From assembly GCA_023251875.1 (NCBI GenBank), contig JAHEXY010000002.1, positions 248,001 to 312,000 on the forward strand: a DNA stretch of 64,000 nucleotides, in the 5' to 3' direction. This document shows positions 46,050 through 54,232 of the stretch, piece after piece. The DNA is from Bacteroidota bacterium. GTDB lineage: Bacteria > Bacteroidota > Bacteroidia > JAHEXY01. The translations under genes and the position numbers were made by a program. A model generated the notes under the pieces. That model was given only the letters and a program-made list of their open reading frames with translations, was not told the origin of the DNA and made no database searches. Position 1 is the stretch's first letter; the number at the start of each line of letters is the position of its first letter.

Positions 46050-46257
46050 TTACTTCTGCGTAGCCAACTTTTTTAACCTCTCATTTTCTTTCTCCAATAA
46101 TTGAATATACTTTTCTTTGTAATCATCAGAATGAAAATGCATGTTTTCGGCTCTTGCCCCCAAGTCTTGGGCCAGTTTATTGTTAGATACATTAAATACT
46201 TGTGAAGCATTAAAATTTAGCATTTGAGACACATCAACGCCCAGCACTTTTGAAATT
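46050..46257 (-). pseudogene. C-terminal fragment of an XRE regulator gene
   Basis: About 69 codons matching the C-terminal half of the intact regulator at 47188-47544, from SKVLGVDVSQMLNF to ENERLKKLATQK. Similarity stops abruptly at about 46257, 12 bp from the higA stop. The DNA-binding half is missing. Confidence 0.75.
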
Positions 46258-46268
46258 AGATAGCCGCT

Positions 46269-46709
46269 TCATACAAATTCTTTTCTTGTATTCATAACAC
46301 TTGCATTTTTTAAATGAGAATTTATTGGAGATTTTAATTTATATGGCCTGTTAAAAAGTTCTTGGTATACTTTGAAATACATTGAAAGATTGCGAATAAT
46401 TTCTTTTGATAAGCCTTTTTTATAACGCAAAATATCAGATATATACCCCTTGCTTACCTTAAGTATTTTCGCAAGGTCATTCTCCTTTAATTTATGATCT
46501 TCCATAAAAGAATGTAATATTTCAATAGGGTCAACATCATTAAATATACTATGTTCTTCATCCCATTTTTTAATGAGGTAAGTAAGTAAATCTATTTCAT
46601 CGCTAATGGCTTTATTTTTTGAAGGCAACTCAACTAGTGTCTCAAGTACCTGACAATACTCTTTATATTGAGACTTCGATTTAATGATTGTATATTTTAG
46701 TGTTTTCAT
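46269..46709 (-). CDS. higA: HigA-type antitoxin with XRE helix-turn-helix
   Basis: 146 residues. The N-terminal ~60 residues are helical (QYKEYCQVLETLVELPSKNKAISDEIDLL). The helix-turn-helix lies in the C-terminal half (HKLKENDLAKILKVSKGYISDILRYKKGLS), as in HigA antitoxins that bind toxin and repress the operon. It starts 2 bp after the toxin stop, in the toxin-first order characteristic of higBA. The C-terminal tail (SHLKNASVMNTRKEFV) ends right at the junction with the XRE regulator fragment. Confidence 0.87.
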   Translation of the reverse strand: MKTLKYTIIKSKSQYKEYCQVLETLVELPSKNKAISDEIDLLTYLIKKWDEEHSIFNDVDPIEILHSFMEDHKLKENDLAKILKVSKGYISDILRYKKGLSKEIIRNLSMYFKVYQELFNRPYKLKSPINSHLKNASVMNTRKEFV

Positions 46710-46711
46710 AC

Positions 46712-47044
46712 TTAGTAAACATTAATTGTATATTGCAAATTTTCACTACAAAGCTTGTCATATCCGGCATGTGTTCCTATCCAACATACAAATAAGTGCA
46801 CCTCTTTTGTTCCAAATACATATTTACAAATCATTCGATATTTATTACCTCCGATATCAAATATAACTCTATTACTACCTCTACCAAGTATATCCGCAGA
46901 ATTATAAGTTAATTTAATATCACCCGGTTGTTGCCAATTTGCATTTTTTAATTTTATAATCCATTTCTGAAAAGAGACTAAACTTGTCGGATGATTAATG
47001 CTAAATATTTTTAGCGTTTCCTCTTTTATTAAATGGACTCTCAT
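46712..47044 (-). CDS. higB: HigB-type mRNA interferase toxin
   Basis: 110-residue RelE-superfamily toxin of the HigB_toxin type: LVSFQKWIIKLKNANWQQPGDIKLTYNSADILGRGSNRVIFDIGGNKYRMICKYV, with the basic Arg/Lys residues used in ribosome-dependent mRNA cleavage, and a C-terminal VHLFVCWIGTHAGYDKL. It precedes higA by 2 bp. Length is full. The region 47045-47187 upstream should hold the promoter bound by HigA; I found no clear inverted-repeat operator. Confidence 0.88.
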   Translation of the reverse strand: MRVHLIKEETLKIFSINHPTSLVSFQKWIIKLKNANWQQPGDIKLTYNSADILGRGSNRVIFDIGGNKYRMICKYVFGTKEVHLFVCWIGTHAGYDKLCSENLQYTINVY

Positions 47045-47187
47045 GATTATACAAAAAGGTCACACACACACAAATTTGTTCTATATGTACGCAAAATTCG
47101 TAAAAATGTTTCAGTGATGCAATATCGAGCTCTGATAATGAAGATATTTACGATTTAAACAATCTGATTTTATCTATAAAGGGGCAC

Positions 47188-47544
47188 TTATTTCTGCACA
47201 GCCAATTTCTTTAACCTCTCGTTTTCTTTCTCTAATAACTGAATATACTTTTCTTTGTAATCATCATTATGGAAATGCATATTTTCAGCTCTTGCGCCTA
47301 ATCCTTGCGCCAGTTTATTATTTGAAACATTAAATACCTGCGATACATCAAAATTCAACATTTGCGAAATATCTACTCCAAGCACTTTTGAAATTTGTTC
47401 TATCCTTGAAAGTGTTAAATCAATTTCACCTCTTTCAATTTTGCTGTAACCGCTAAGGCTCATATTGAGGTCTGCGGCCAATTGTTCTCGTGTAATATTT
47501 TTTAATTCACGAAATTTTTTAATGTTGTCGCCTATGTTGTTCAT
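47188..47544 (-). CDS. XRE-family transcriptional regulator with C-terminal coiled coil
   Basis: 118 residues from the ATG at 47544 (MNNIGDNIKKFRELKNITRE). The helix-turn-helix spans residues ~5-60 (TREQLAADLNMSLSGYSKIERGEIDLTLSRIEQISKVLG). The C-terminus has a short coiled coil (KEKYIQLLEKENERLKKL). It is a single-copy-looking intact gene, but two partial copies lie at 45174-45281 (N-terminal part) and 46050-46257 (C-terminal part). It is divergent from the SBBP-repeat T9SS gene across ~120 bp and may control it or the toxin module. Confidence 0.85.
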   Translation of the reverse strand: MNNIGDNIKKFRELKNITREQLAADLNMSLSGYSKIERGEIDLTLSRIEQISKVLGVDISQMLNFDVSQVFNVSNNKLAQGLGARAENMHFHNDDYKEKYIQLLEKENERLKKLAVQK

Positions 47545-47664
47545 GTCCGCTAAAGTAGCAAAATAATGTTTACGGTGGCAATATAATATCAAAAAAAATG
47601 ATTTTTGTTTTGGGGAATGGTTTTATTTGTTGAATCGAATTAAGAAAACTTAAGCCCCTTTACT

Positions 47665-49365
47665 ATGATAAAATATTCCTTTCTTTTTGCAGCGGTTTTA
47701 TTTGTTTCTGCATCTATTAATGTAAATTACATTTATGCTCAAGCCCCAGACTGCGCTTGGGCAAAAAGCGCAGGGGGCAATGATGATGATAACGCTTATT
47801 CTGTTACTACTGATGCAAGCGGCAATATAATAGTTGTAGGATATTTTAGTAGCCCCACAATAACCTTTGGCTCCACAACCTTGACTAACACCTCCTCCTC
47901 CTTTGATATGTTTATCGTGAAATACGACCCTAGCGGAAATGTTCTTTGGGCAAAAAGTGCAGGAGGGAACGACACTGATTGGGCAAGTTCTATTACTACT
48001 GATGCAAGCGGCAATATAATAGTTGTAGGCGTTTTTAGTAGCCCAATAACCTTTGGCTCCACAACCTTGACTAGCCCCACCACCTCCTTTGATATGTTTA
48101 TCGTGAAATATGATACAGATGGCAATGTTCTTTGGGCGAAAAGCGCAGGAGGCAACTCTTTGAATCTAGCAACTTATGTTGATGTTGATGCCAGCGGAAA
48201 TATTCTCATATCAGGATATTTTTTTAGTGGAACAGGAACAATTATCTTTGGAAATACTACTCTGACCGGAACAAGCCTTAGTGATGATATATTTATTGTA
48301 AAATACGATGCCAATGGAAATGTTCTCTGGGCAAAAAGTGCAGGCGGGGGTTTTAGCGATGAAGCATATTCTGTTGTTATAGATGCCAACGAAAATATTT
48401 TCATAACAGGCGATTTTAATAGCCCCTCAATTGTCTTTGGTAATACTATCTTATTTAATACCGATAATACAGGAAATACATCTGATGTATTTATTGCCAA
48501 ATATGATAAAAATGGAAATGTTCTCTGGGCAAAAAGTGTAGGAGGAGGCAATGGGGATGGGGCTAATTCTGTTACTGCAGACGCAAGTGGAAACATCATA
48601 GTAGCTGGATATTTTGATAGTCCCACAATAACTTTTGGTGCGATTTCCTGTGTTAATGCCATTAACACAGGAAATATATCTGATATATTTATTGCCAAAT
48701 ATGATGGGAGCGGAAACCCTATATGGGCAAAAAGTGCAGGAGGAAGCGATTGGGATGCAGCGTATTCTGTTACTGCTGATGCCTCCGGAAATATTCTTAT
48801 AACGGGAGTTTATTTCAGCTCTTCCATTACTTTAGGATCCGTTACCTTAACTAATGCTGGTAATGACGACATGTTTCTTGTCGAATATGATACAAGTGGC
48901 AATGTCCTCTGGGCAAAAAGTACGGGTGGGGCTTATGAGGATTACGGAAGCTCCGTTACTACCGATATAAATAAAAATATCGTAGTGGCTGGAGTTTTTA
49001 GTGACTTCACAATAACTTTCGACTCCATCACCTTGACTAACACTCATGCTGGATATAGAGATGTGTTTATTACCAAATATGACAACGGAAACATTACAGA
49101 AGTTAGTGATGAAAAAAACGAAGAGTTATTCTCTATTTACCCCAACCCATCTAGAGGGATATTTAACATACAGCCTTCAAAATTAACCGAAACTGCGAAT
49201 CTGAAAATTTATACTGCATTGGGAGATGAAATTTACTCCTCTCTCATTAATGATTACAGAGCGCCAATTTCAATTGATCTTTCTCAACAACCAAACGGTA
49301 TTTATTTAATTATTGCAAAAACAGAAGAGGGAGTAATGAACAAAAAAATAATTATTCAGAAATAA
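47665..49365 (+). CDS. T9SS-exported SBBP-repeat beta-propeller protein
   Basis: 566 residues. Signal peptide at 1-25, then eight SBBP-type propeller repeats of about 55 residues, each with VLWAKSAGG, a DASGNIIVVGYF strand, SPTITFGSTTLTN and a DMFIVKYDxxGN end. The C-terminus is a T9SS type A sorting domain (FSIYPNPSRGIFNIQPSKLTETANLKIY ... QPNGIYLII). It is likely a surface-displayed propeller with unknown ligand. The highly repetitive DNA (GGCAATATAATAGTTGTAGG recurs) makes it prone to repeat-number change. Confidence 0.85.
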   Translation: MIKYSFLFAAVLFVSASINVNYIYAQAPDCAWAKSAGGNDDDNAYSVTTDASGNIIVVGYFSSPTITFGSTTLTNTSSSFDMFIVKYDPSGNVLWAKSAGGNDTDWASSITTDASGNIIVVGVFSSPITFGSTTLTSPTTSFDMFIVKYDTDGNVLWAKSAGGNSLNLATYVDVDASGNILISGYFFSGTGTIIFGNTTLTGTSLSDDIFIVKYDANGNVLWAKSAGGGFSDEAYSVVIDANENIFITGDFNSPSIVFGNTILFNTDNTGNTSDVFIAKYDKNGNVLWAKSVGGGNGDGANSVTADASGNIIVAGYFDSPTITFGAISCVNAINTGNISDIFIAKYDGSGNPIWAKSAGGSDWDAAYSVTADASGNILITGVYFSSSITLGSVTLTNAGNDDMFLVEYDTSGNVLWAKSTGGAYEDYGSSVTTDINKNIVVAGVFSDFTITFDSITLTNTHAGYRDVFITKYDNGNITEVSDEKNEELFSIYPNPSRGIFNIQPSKLTETANLKIYTALGDEIYSSLINDYRAPISIDLSQQPNGIYLIIAKTEEGVMNKKIIIQK

Positions 49366-49473
49366 ATGCCGTTTGCTCGAGAAGATCATGTGTCCTTAAT
49401 TTAAACAAGCAACGCATTTTTATTTTCTGGCAACAATGTTTAAAAATAATAGTGTATATAAAAATCTAAAATT

Positions 49474-49932
49474 ATGGATAATAAATTAGATGAGTTACTT
49501 GCAAAACACAAACAAAGTGTTGTTAATCAAAAAGAACAAATGAAAAATGCTTCTAAAGAGCGAGGTGAACAAATAAACAATTTTAAAGAGCAGTTCGCAA
49601 CTCTGCTAAATACGACAATCAGAAATAAAATGAAAAATATTACTGATCGTCTAACAAAAAATGGACATAAAGTTGATATACCCGAAGAAAATAAAGAGCG
49701 CGAAATAGCTCATCCACATTTATCATATACTATAAAAATTGACGGTAGGGCACAGAACTTTGTAAAAGTAATTTTCGTTGGAAACTATGATCATAAAGAA
49801 GTTTTAATAAGAACGATTGTTTCAAAACAAGGTATTAAGGAAACAAAAAATTCTTATGACATCATTGCTGTTACAGATGACTTGATAGAACAAGCAATTT
49901 TTAACTGTTTTAGTAAGGCTTTAGAATATTAA
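49474..49932 (+). CDS. hypothetical protein, helical N-terminus
   Basis: 152 residues with no signal peptide. Residues ~1-65 are Lys/Glu/Gln/Asn-rich and likely helical or coiled coil (LLAKHKQSVVNQKEQMKNASKERGEQINNFKEQF). The rest has alternating strands (YTIKIDGRAQNFVKVIFVGN). I do not recognise the family. The next gene, at 50034, is another short highly charged protein in the same direction, 101 bp away, so the two may form a small operon. They sit between two T9SS genes without sharing their signals. Confidence 0.5.
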   Translation: MDNKLDELLAKHKQSVVNQKEQMKNASKERGEQINNFKEQFATLLNTTIRNKMKNITDRLTKNGHKVDIPEENKEREIAHPHLSYTIKIDGRAQNFVKVIFVGNYDHKEVLIRTIVSKQGIKETKNSYDIIAVTDDLIEQAIFNCFSKALEY

Positions 49933-50033
49933 GCAGGGACAAAAAAGTAATAGCTACTAATGCATACTTGCGGAAGAGGCGGACTCTAATTCAATTAACA
50001 ATAGCCCCCATTTACAATCAAACTAAATTAAAT

Positions 50034-50294
50034 ATGGAAAAGAAACTAAATCGTATTATGAAAGTAAAATCAGCTGACATAGTATTAAATGAAACTGAAT
50101 TAAATATTTCAATTGTTCTAGATATCTTTTCAAAAGAAAATTCAAAAATGCTGAAGGAGCTATTTAATGCATCAGGGCAGAGTATTACAATGGCTATTCA
50201 TTATTCTATTGAAAAAGAGAATGAGAAAAAAGAAGTGAAAAAGAAAAAATTGGAAGTGGCATCAGGACCCAAAGTAACAAGGCCATTAAAATAA
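50034..50294 (+). CDS. hypothetical small charged protein
   Basis: 86 residues from the ATG at 50034 (MEKKLNRIMKVKSADIVLNE). An in-frame TTG at 49968 would add 22 residues without a better ribosome-binding site. The C-terminus is very basic (EKKEVKKKKLEVASGPKVTRP). No signal peptide or membrane span is visible and I do not recognise it. It lies downstream of another unknown protein at 49474-49932 and could be its partner. Confidence 0.45.
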   Translation: MEKKLNRIMKVKSADIVLNETELNISIVLDIFSKENSKMLKELFNASGQSITMAIHYSIEKENEKKEVKKKKLEVASGPKVTRPLK

Positions 50295-50378
50295 AATTGG
50301 TTCGTAATTTTATTATACCCAAAAAAATGAAACGAGGATAAATGAAATTTCATGATTAATATTTAAATCCAAAAAACA

Positions 50379-51542
50379 ATGAAAAAAATCTTAGCCATTG
50401 CCCTAACAGCATTATCAATTAATGCTTTTGCACAAATACCAACAACAGGCCTGGTTGGATATTACCAACTCAATGGCAGTGCTAGTGATGGCAGCGGCAA
50501 CAGCAATGATGGCACAATGACAAATGGTGCAACATTTACCACCGATAGGTTTGGCAATGCCAATAGTGCCGCATTGCTTGATGGTACTAACGATTACATT
50601 GCTTTGCCATCGGGCAGTTCAACTTCATTAAACATTACCGGAGATTTTACGGTTTCTTATTGGATAAAAACTACCGACTTGGCTGCGATTATTACAACGC
50701 TTGGCAATAGTGTTTACGCGAATTCCGGTGGGTATTTAACCGGCTTGGGGCTGGGTAATGTGGGCAGCGGAAAGGTAACTGCCGCTACACAAGGCATTAA
50801 TTGGACTGGCTCAAACTCAAATGCAATACCCGACAACACTTGGCATCATGTTACCGTGCTTTTAAAATCAGATACATTAAAATATTACATAGATGATGTA
50901 TTGGATAATCAAGTAACAGGCATTCTTTCTCCTTTATCATGGAATGGAAACAGAGTACTTGGTTGCCGTGATGATTTGTATATGACCGCAGGCGCAAATT
51001 ATGCAGGCGCACTTGACGATTTAAGAATTTATAATGTAGCGCTTACATCTACCGAAGTGAGTTCGCTTTTTACCGAAGGAATGTGTTATCAAACAACATA
51101 CGATACGGTTACTGTAGCTATTTATGACACAAATTACGTAACCCTAACAGACACCAATTATGTTACCATTACGGATACAAATTATGTTACAGATACGAGC
51201 TATGTAACTATTACGGACACAAATTATATTTCAGTAAGCGATACTTTAGTAATTAATGTAGTGTTGAGCGGTATTAATAACACCAACAACACAAACATTA
51301 TTAAAATTTATCCAAACCCTGCTGCAACACATATCTATATTGATAATGGAGATTATTCAACAATGAATGGATACACTTTAAGAATTGACAATAGTTTAAA
51401 CCAAACCGTATTTACCTCCCCAATAAACCAGCAACAATTTTATGTTGATCTTTCAACATGGTCGGGCAAGGGAATTTATTTTGTATATGTAATTGATAAT
51501 TTAAGCAATACCCTTGATGTGCGAAAAATTATTTTGCAGTAA
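50379..51542 (+). CDS. T9SS-exported LamG-domain protein
   Basis: 387 residues: signal peptide at 1-18, a LamG/concanavalin A-like lectin domain (LVGYYQLNGSASDGSGNSNDGTMTNGATF ... GALDDLRIYNVALTSTEV), a linker with five to six repeats of DTNYVT(I/L)T (~residues 245-290), and a T9SS type A sorting domain (NTNIIKIYPNPAATHIYIDNGDY ... GIYFVYVIDNLSNTLDVRK). It likely binds carbohydrate. The last 142 bp, from 51401, are repeated three more times downstream, at 51903, 52405 and 53311. Confidence 0.85.
   Translation: MKKILAIALTALSINAFAQIPTTGLVGYYQLNGSASDGSGNSNDGTMTNGATFTTDRFGNANSAALLDGTNDYIALPSGSSTSLNITGDFTVSYWIKTTDLAAIITTLGNSVYANSGGYLTGLGLGNVGSGKVTAATQGINWTGSNSNAIPDNTWHHVTVLLKSDTLKYYIDDVLDNQVTGILSPLSWNGNRVLGCRDDLYMTAGANYAGALDDLRIYNVALTSTEVSSLFTEGMCYQTTYDTVTVAIYDTNYVTLTDTNYVTITDTNYVTDTSYVTITDTNYISVSDTLVINVVLSGINNTNNTNIIKIYPNPAATHIYIDNGDYSTMNGYTLRIDNSLNQTVFTSPINQQQFYVDLSTWSGKGIYFVYVIDNLSNTLDVRKIILQ
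51110..51245 (+). repeat. tandem DTNYVT-encoding linker repeats
   Basis: Five or six copies of a short ACxGAxACAAATTATGTxAC-type unit in the LamG gene, encoding DTNYVT-like linkers. Copy number could change by slippage. Confidence 0.6.
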
Positions 51543-52044
51543 GCCGAAATGCAATGAAGGAATTAATTGAGATGCGATTGTTCATGAGCCTTTAGGCTCA
51601 GTATATTTATAGAAAAGTAAACGAGAGATATTTGTGTGTGCCTTTAGGCACAATATGAATCATTTGCTTTTCCATAAATTCATGTACCAAAATTTACATT
51701 CAAATTATCTATAAAAATAGTTGCCCGATGGTATTGTCCCTAAAGGGACAATGCAATAGAATGCTGGCTATGGTTTTCTATAAATATTAAAATCCCTAAA
51801 GGGATGTTGGTCAACCTCGCATAGCTTGGCTATACGCGCAAGCAGATAGTCTGAATTTAGGCAAGGCATTTGTGTCGCCTAATCTATAATAATAATTTTA
51901 CCCCAAACCGTATACACCTCTCCCATAAACCAGCAACAATTTTATATTGATCTTTCAACATGGTCGGGCAAGGGAATTTATTTTGTGTACATAATTGATA
52001 ATTTAAGCAACACTATTGATGTGCGAAAAATTGTTTTGCAGTAA
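51543..52044 (+). repeat. 502-bp tandem repeat unit 1 with orphan sorting-domain end
   Basis: It consists of 360 bp of non-coding DNA followed by a 142-bp copy (51903-52044) of the LamG gene 3' end, in frame to its own stop but with no start. The non-coding part has four palindromes: TGAGCC-TTTA-GGCTCA (51585), TGTGCC-TTTA-GGCACA (51637), TGTCCC-TAAA-GGGACA-like (51735) and ATCCC-TAAA-GGGAT (51792). Confidence 0.9.
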
Positions 52045-52546
52045 GCCGAAATGCAATGAAGGAATTAATTGAGATGCGATTGTTCATGAGCCTTTAGGCT
52101 CAGTATATTTATAGAAAAGTAAACGAGAGATATTTGTGTGTGCCTTTAGGCACAATATGAATCATTTGCTTTTCCATAAATTCATGTACCAAAATTTACA
52201 TTCAAATTATCTATAAAAATAGTTGCCCGATGGTATTGTCCCTAAAGGGACAATGCAATAGAATGCTGGCTATGGTTTTCTATAAATATTAAAATCCCTA
52301 AAGGGATGTTGGTCAACCTCGCATAGCTTGGCTATACGCGCAAGCAGATAGTCTGAATTTAGGCAAGGCATTTGTGTCGCCTAATCTATAATAATAATTT
52401 TACCCCAAACCGTATACACCTCTCCCATAAACCAACAACAATTTTATATTGATCTTTCAACATGGTCGGGCAAGGGAATTTATTTTGTGTACGTAATTGA
52501 TAATTTAAGCAATACCCTTGATGTGCGAAAAATTATTTTGCAGTAA
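52045..52546 (+). repeat. 502-bp tandem repeat unit 2 with orphan sorting-domain end
   Basis: By eye its first 360 bp are identical to unit 1. The 142-bp sorting-domain end (52405-52546) differs from unit 1 at several positions and matches the LamG gene better near its 3' end, giving a mosaic pattern. Confidence 0.9.
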
Positions 52547-52667
52547 ATATAGCGGATGCCTCAAAAGTAGCAACACCGCCATTTTGTTAAGCTAACATAC
52601 GTTTTGTATGCTTGGCAAAAACATTTATCTTGCGGTCTGTTTTATTTCAAAAAATAATGTACTTGCT

Positions 52668-52898
52668 ATGAGATTACAAATAATACAAGATGGACAAGGA
52701 AAAAATTCAGGTGTTTTTATTCCTATCGAGGATTGGACTTTAATAAAAATAAACTATCCGGATATTGATACATTAGACAGCAATATTCCAAATTGGCAAA
52801 AGAAATTATTGGATACAAGATTAAAAGCCATTACGAAAAACCCGATGAGTATAAAGCCTATTGATGAACTTTTTAATGAATTGGACAAAAGTATTTAA
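52668..52898 (+). CDS. probable antitoxin of a ParE-like module
   Basis: 76 residues from the ATG at 52668 (MRLQIIQDGQGKNSGVFIPI). An open frame reaches back to an ATG at 52608 with a hydrophobic start that does not fit. The short N-terminal strand plus charged helical C-terminus (NWQKKLLDTRLKAITKNPMSIKPIDELFNEL) is typical of small addiction-module antitoxins placed just upstream of RelE/ParE toxins. The toxin follows after 3 bp. The family call rests mainly on context. Confidence 0.6.
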   Translation: MRLQIIQDGQGKNSGVFIPIEDWTLIKINYPDIDTLDSNIPNWQKKLLDTRLKAITKNPMSIKPIDELFNELDKSI

Positions 52899-52901
52899 TT
52901 T

Positions 52902-53207
52902 ATGCCTTATACTTTATCATACTTTAAGGATGTTAAATTAGATGTAAAAGACGCCAAGGTCTGGTATAAAAAGCAACAAGTAGGATTAGAAAATCGCTTT
53001 GCCGATTCTATAAAAAACGCCCTTGTTAGGTTGCAACAAAACCCATTTGTATTTGCTGTTCGATATAAAAATATTCGCATTGCACACCCAAAGGTTTTTC
53101 CATATAGTATTCATTTTTTTGTTGATGATGACAAACAACAAATTGTAATTATTGCCATTGTCCATAACAAACGAAAGCCTGCTGTTGCTAAAAAAAGGAT
53201 TCGCTAA
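52902..53207 (+). CDS. RelE/ParE-superfamily toxin
   Basis: 101-residue toxin of the RelE/ParE fold: YTLSYFKDVKLDVKDAKVWYKKQQVGLENRFADSIKNALVRLQQNPFVFAVRYKNIRIAHPKVFPYSIHFFVDDDKQQIVIIAIVHNKRKP. The ending IVIIAIVHNKRKP is a hallmark of this group. It may inhibit DNA gyrase (ParE) or cleave mRNA (RelE); the sequence does not decide. The module lies between orphan sorting-domain copies 3 (52405-52546) and 4 (53311-53452). Confidence 0.83.
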   Translation: MPYTLSYFKDVKLDVKDAKVWYKKQQVGLENRFADSIKNALVRLQQNPFVFAVRYKNIRIAHPKVFPYSIHFFVDDDKQQIVIIAIVHNKRKPAVAKKRIR

Positions 53208-53310
53208 ATATTTAAATTCAGAGAATTATCGACTTATACTCGCCAATATGTGGTTCTCGGAATTTTCATAAGGAATTTGCGTAAGTTAATCTCTCAATGC
53301 AAGTTTAAAC

Positions 53311-53452
53311 CCAAACCGTATTTACCTCCCCCATAAACCAGCAACAATTTTATGTTGATCTTTCAACATGGTCGGGCAAGGGAATTTATTTTGTGTATGT
53401 AATCGATAATTTAAGCAACACCCTTGATGTGCGAAAAATTGTTTTGCAGTAA
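53311..53452 (+). repeat. fourth copy of the LamG-gene 3' end (orphan sorting domain)
   Basis: A 142-bp copy of 51401-51542, ending in the same TAA. About 9 bp of gene sequence precede it (AGTTTAAAC), with one extra C. A diverged version of the downstream flank follows. With it, this 324-bp gap before ruvC is explained. Confidence 0.88.
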
Positions 53453-53531
53453 AACAAAATGCAATGAAGAAATTAACTGTAAAGCGCTTATTCTATGGAC
53501 CTTTTGTCTCAGCATATTTATAGATTCGCAG

Positions 53532-54098
53532 TTACGCTTTCCTTTGAAGATTCTCTGTTATAAAAGCTTTCCATCCTGAATATTTCTTTCCTACACTGTT
53601 ATTTCCATTTTGAAAGTGATGGCACACGGCCGCAGCCAAACCATCTGTTGCATCTAAATTATTGGGCAATTCTTTTATGCTTAGTAATTGCTGAAGCATT
53701 TTGGCCACTTGTTCTTTTGAAGCATTTCCATTTCCGGTTATTGATTGTTTAATTTTTCGGGGCGCATATTCATGAATGGGTAAATCACGATAAAGGGCTG
53801 CTGCAATAGCAACACCTTGAGCCCTTCCCAACTTTAACATCGATTGAATATTTTTTCCAAAAAAAGGAGCTTCAATGGCTAGTTGATGCGGATGAAATTC
53901 ATCAATAAGGGAAAGTGTTCTCGCAAAAATTTTCTTTAGCTTTTCAGAGTGCCCTTCTATTTTTGCAAGATCCAACACCCCTAGAGCAATCAATTTCATT
54001 TTTGAACCGGAAATTTGAATGAGCCCATATCCCATCAACACAGTTCCAGGATCTATTCCCAAAATAATTCTTTCATTACTTGCGGTATCATTACTCAT
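53532..54098 (-). CDS. ruvC: crossover junction endodeoxyribonuclease RuvC
   Basis: 188-residue Holliday-junction resolvase, acting with RuvAB in homologous recombination. Catalytic acidic residues are in the expected places: [14 protein letters not shown] (Asp), [10 protein letters not shown] (Glu) and [15 protein letters not shown] (two Asp). The middle block [11 protein letters not shown] and [19 protein letters not shown] match the family. Length is normal (~170-190). It faces the flippase-like gene across 134 bp that contain the palindrome at 54140-54172. Confidence 0.95.
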   Translation of the reverse strand: MSNDTASNERIILGIDPGTVLMGYGLIQISGSKMKLIALGVLDLAKIEGHSEKLKKIFARTLSLIDEFHPHQLAIEAPFFGKNIQSMLKLGRAQGVAIAAALYRDLPIHEYAPRKIKQSITGNGNASKEQVAKMLQQLLSIKELPNNLDATDGLAAAVCHHFQNGNNSVGKKYSGWKAFITENLQRKA

Positions 54099-54139
54099 AT
54101 ACGTACTTTTCTATTATCTTCGGTTTTATTAGTGAGGCT

Positions 54140-54172
54140 CAGATTTTAGGAGCGATAGCGAACTAGAATCTG
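54140..54172. repeat. short palindromic element upstream of ruvC and the flippase gene
   Basis: CAGATTTTAG and CTAGAATCTG flank GAGCGATAGCGAA. A separate small hairpin AATCCCGCT/AGCGGGATT lies at 54184-54206. Both are in the shared intergenic region of divergent genes. Confidence 0.45.
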
Positions 54173-54232
54173 CCAGTCGAACTAATCCCGCTTTTTTAGC
54201 GGGATTTAAGATTAATACTTTTTTACAAATTA

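Noticed and set aside
45174-46257. One XRE gene split by insertion of the MntA-HepT module
   Set aside because: The N-terminal fragment lies downstream of the C-terminal fragment on the coding strand, so a single insertion cannot explain them.
51543-52546. CRISPR array or integron from the tandem repeats
   Set aside because: The units are 502 bp with no spacers, no cas or integrase gene, and no attC-like sites.
54184-54206. AATCCCGCT/AGCGGGATT hairpin as a terminator
   Set aside because: It lies between divergent genes and has no T-run on either side, so it cannot end a transcript.
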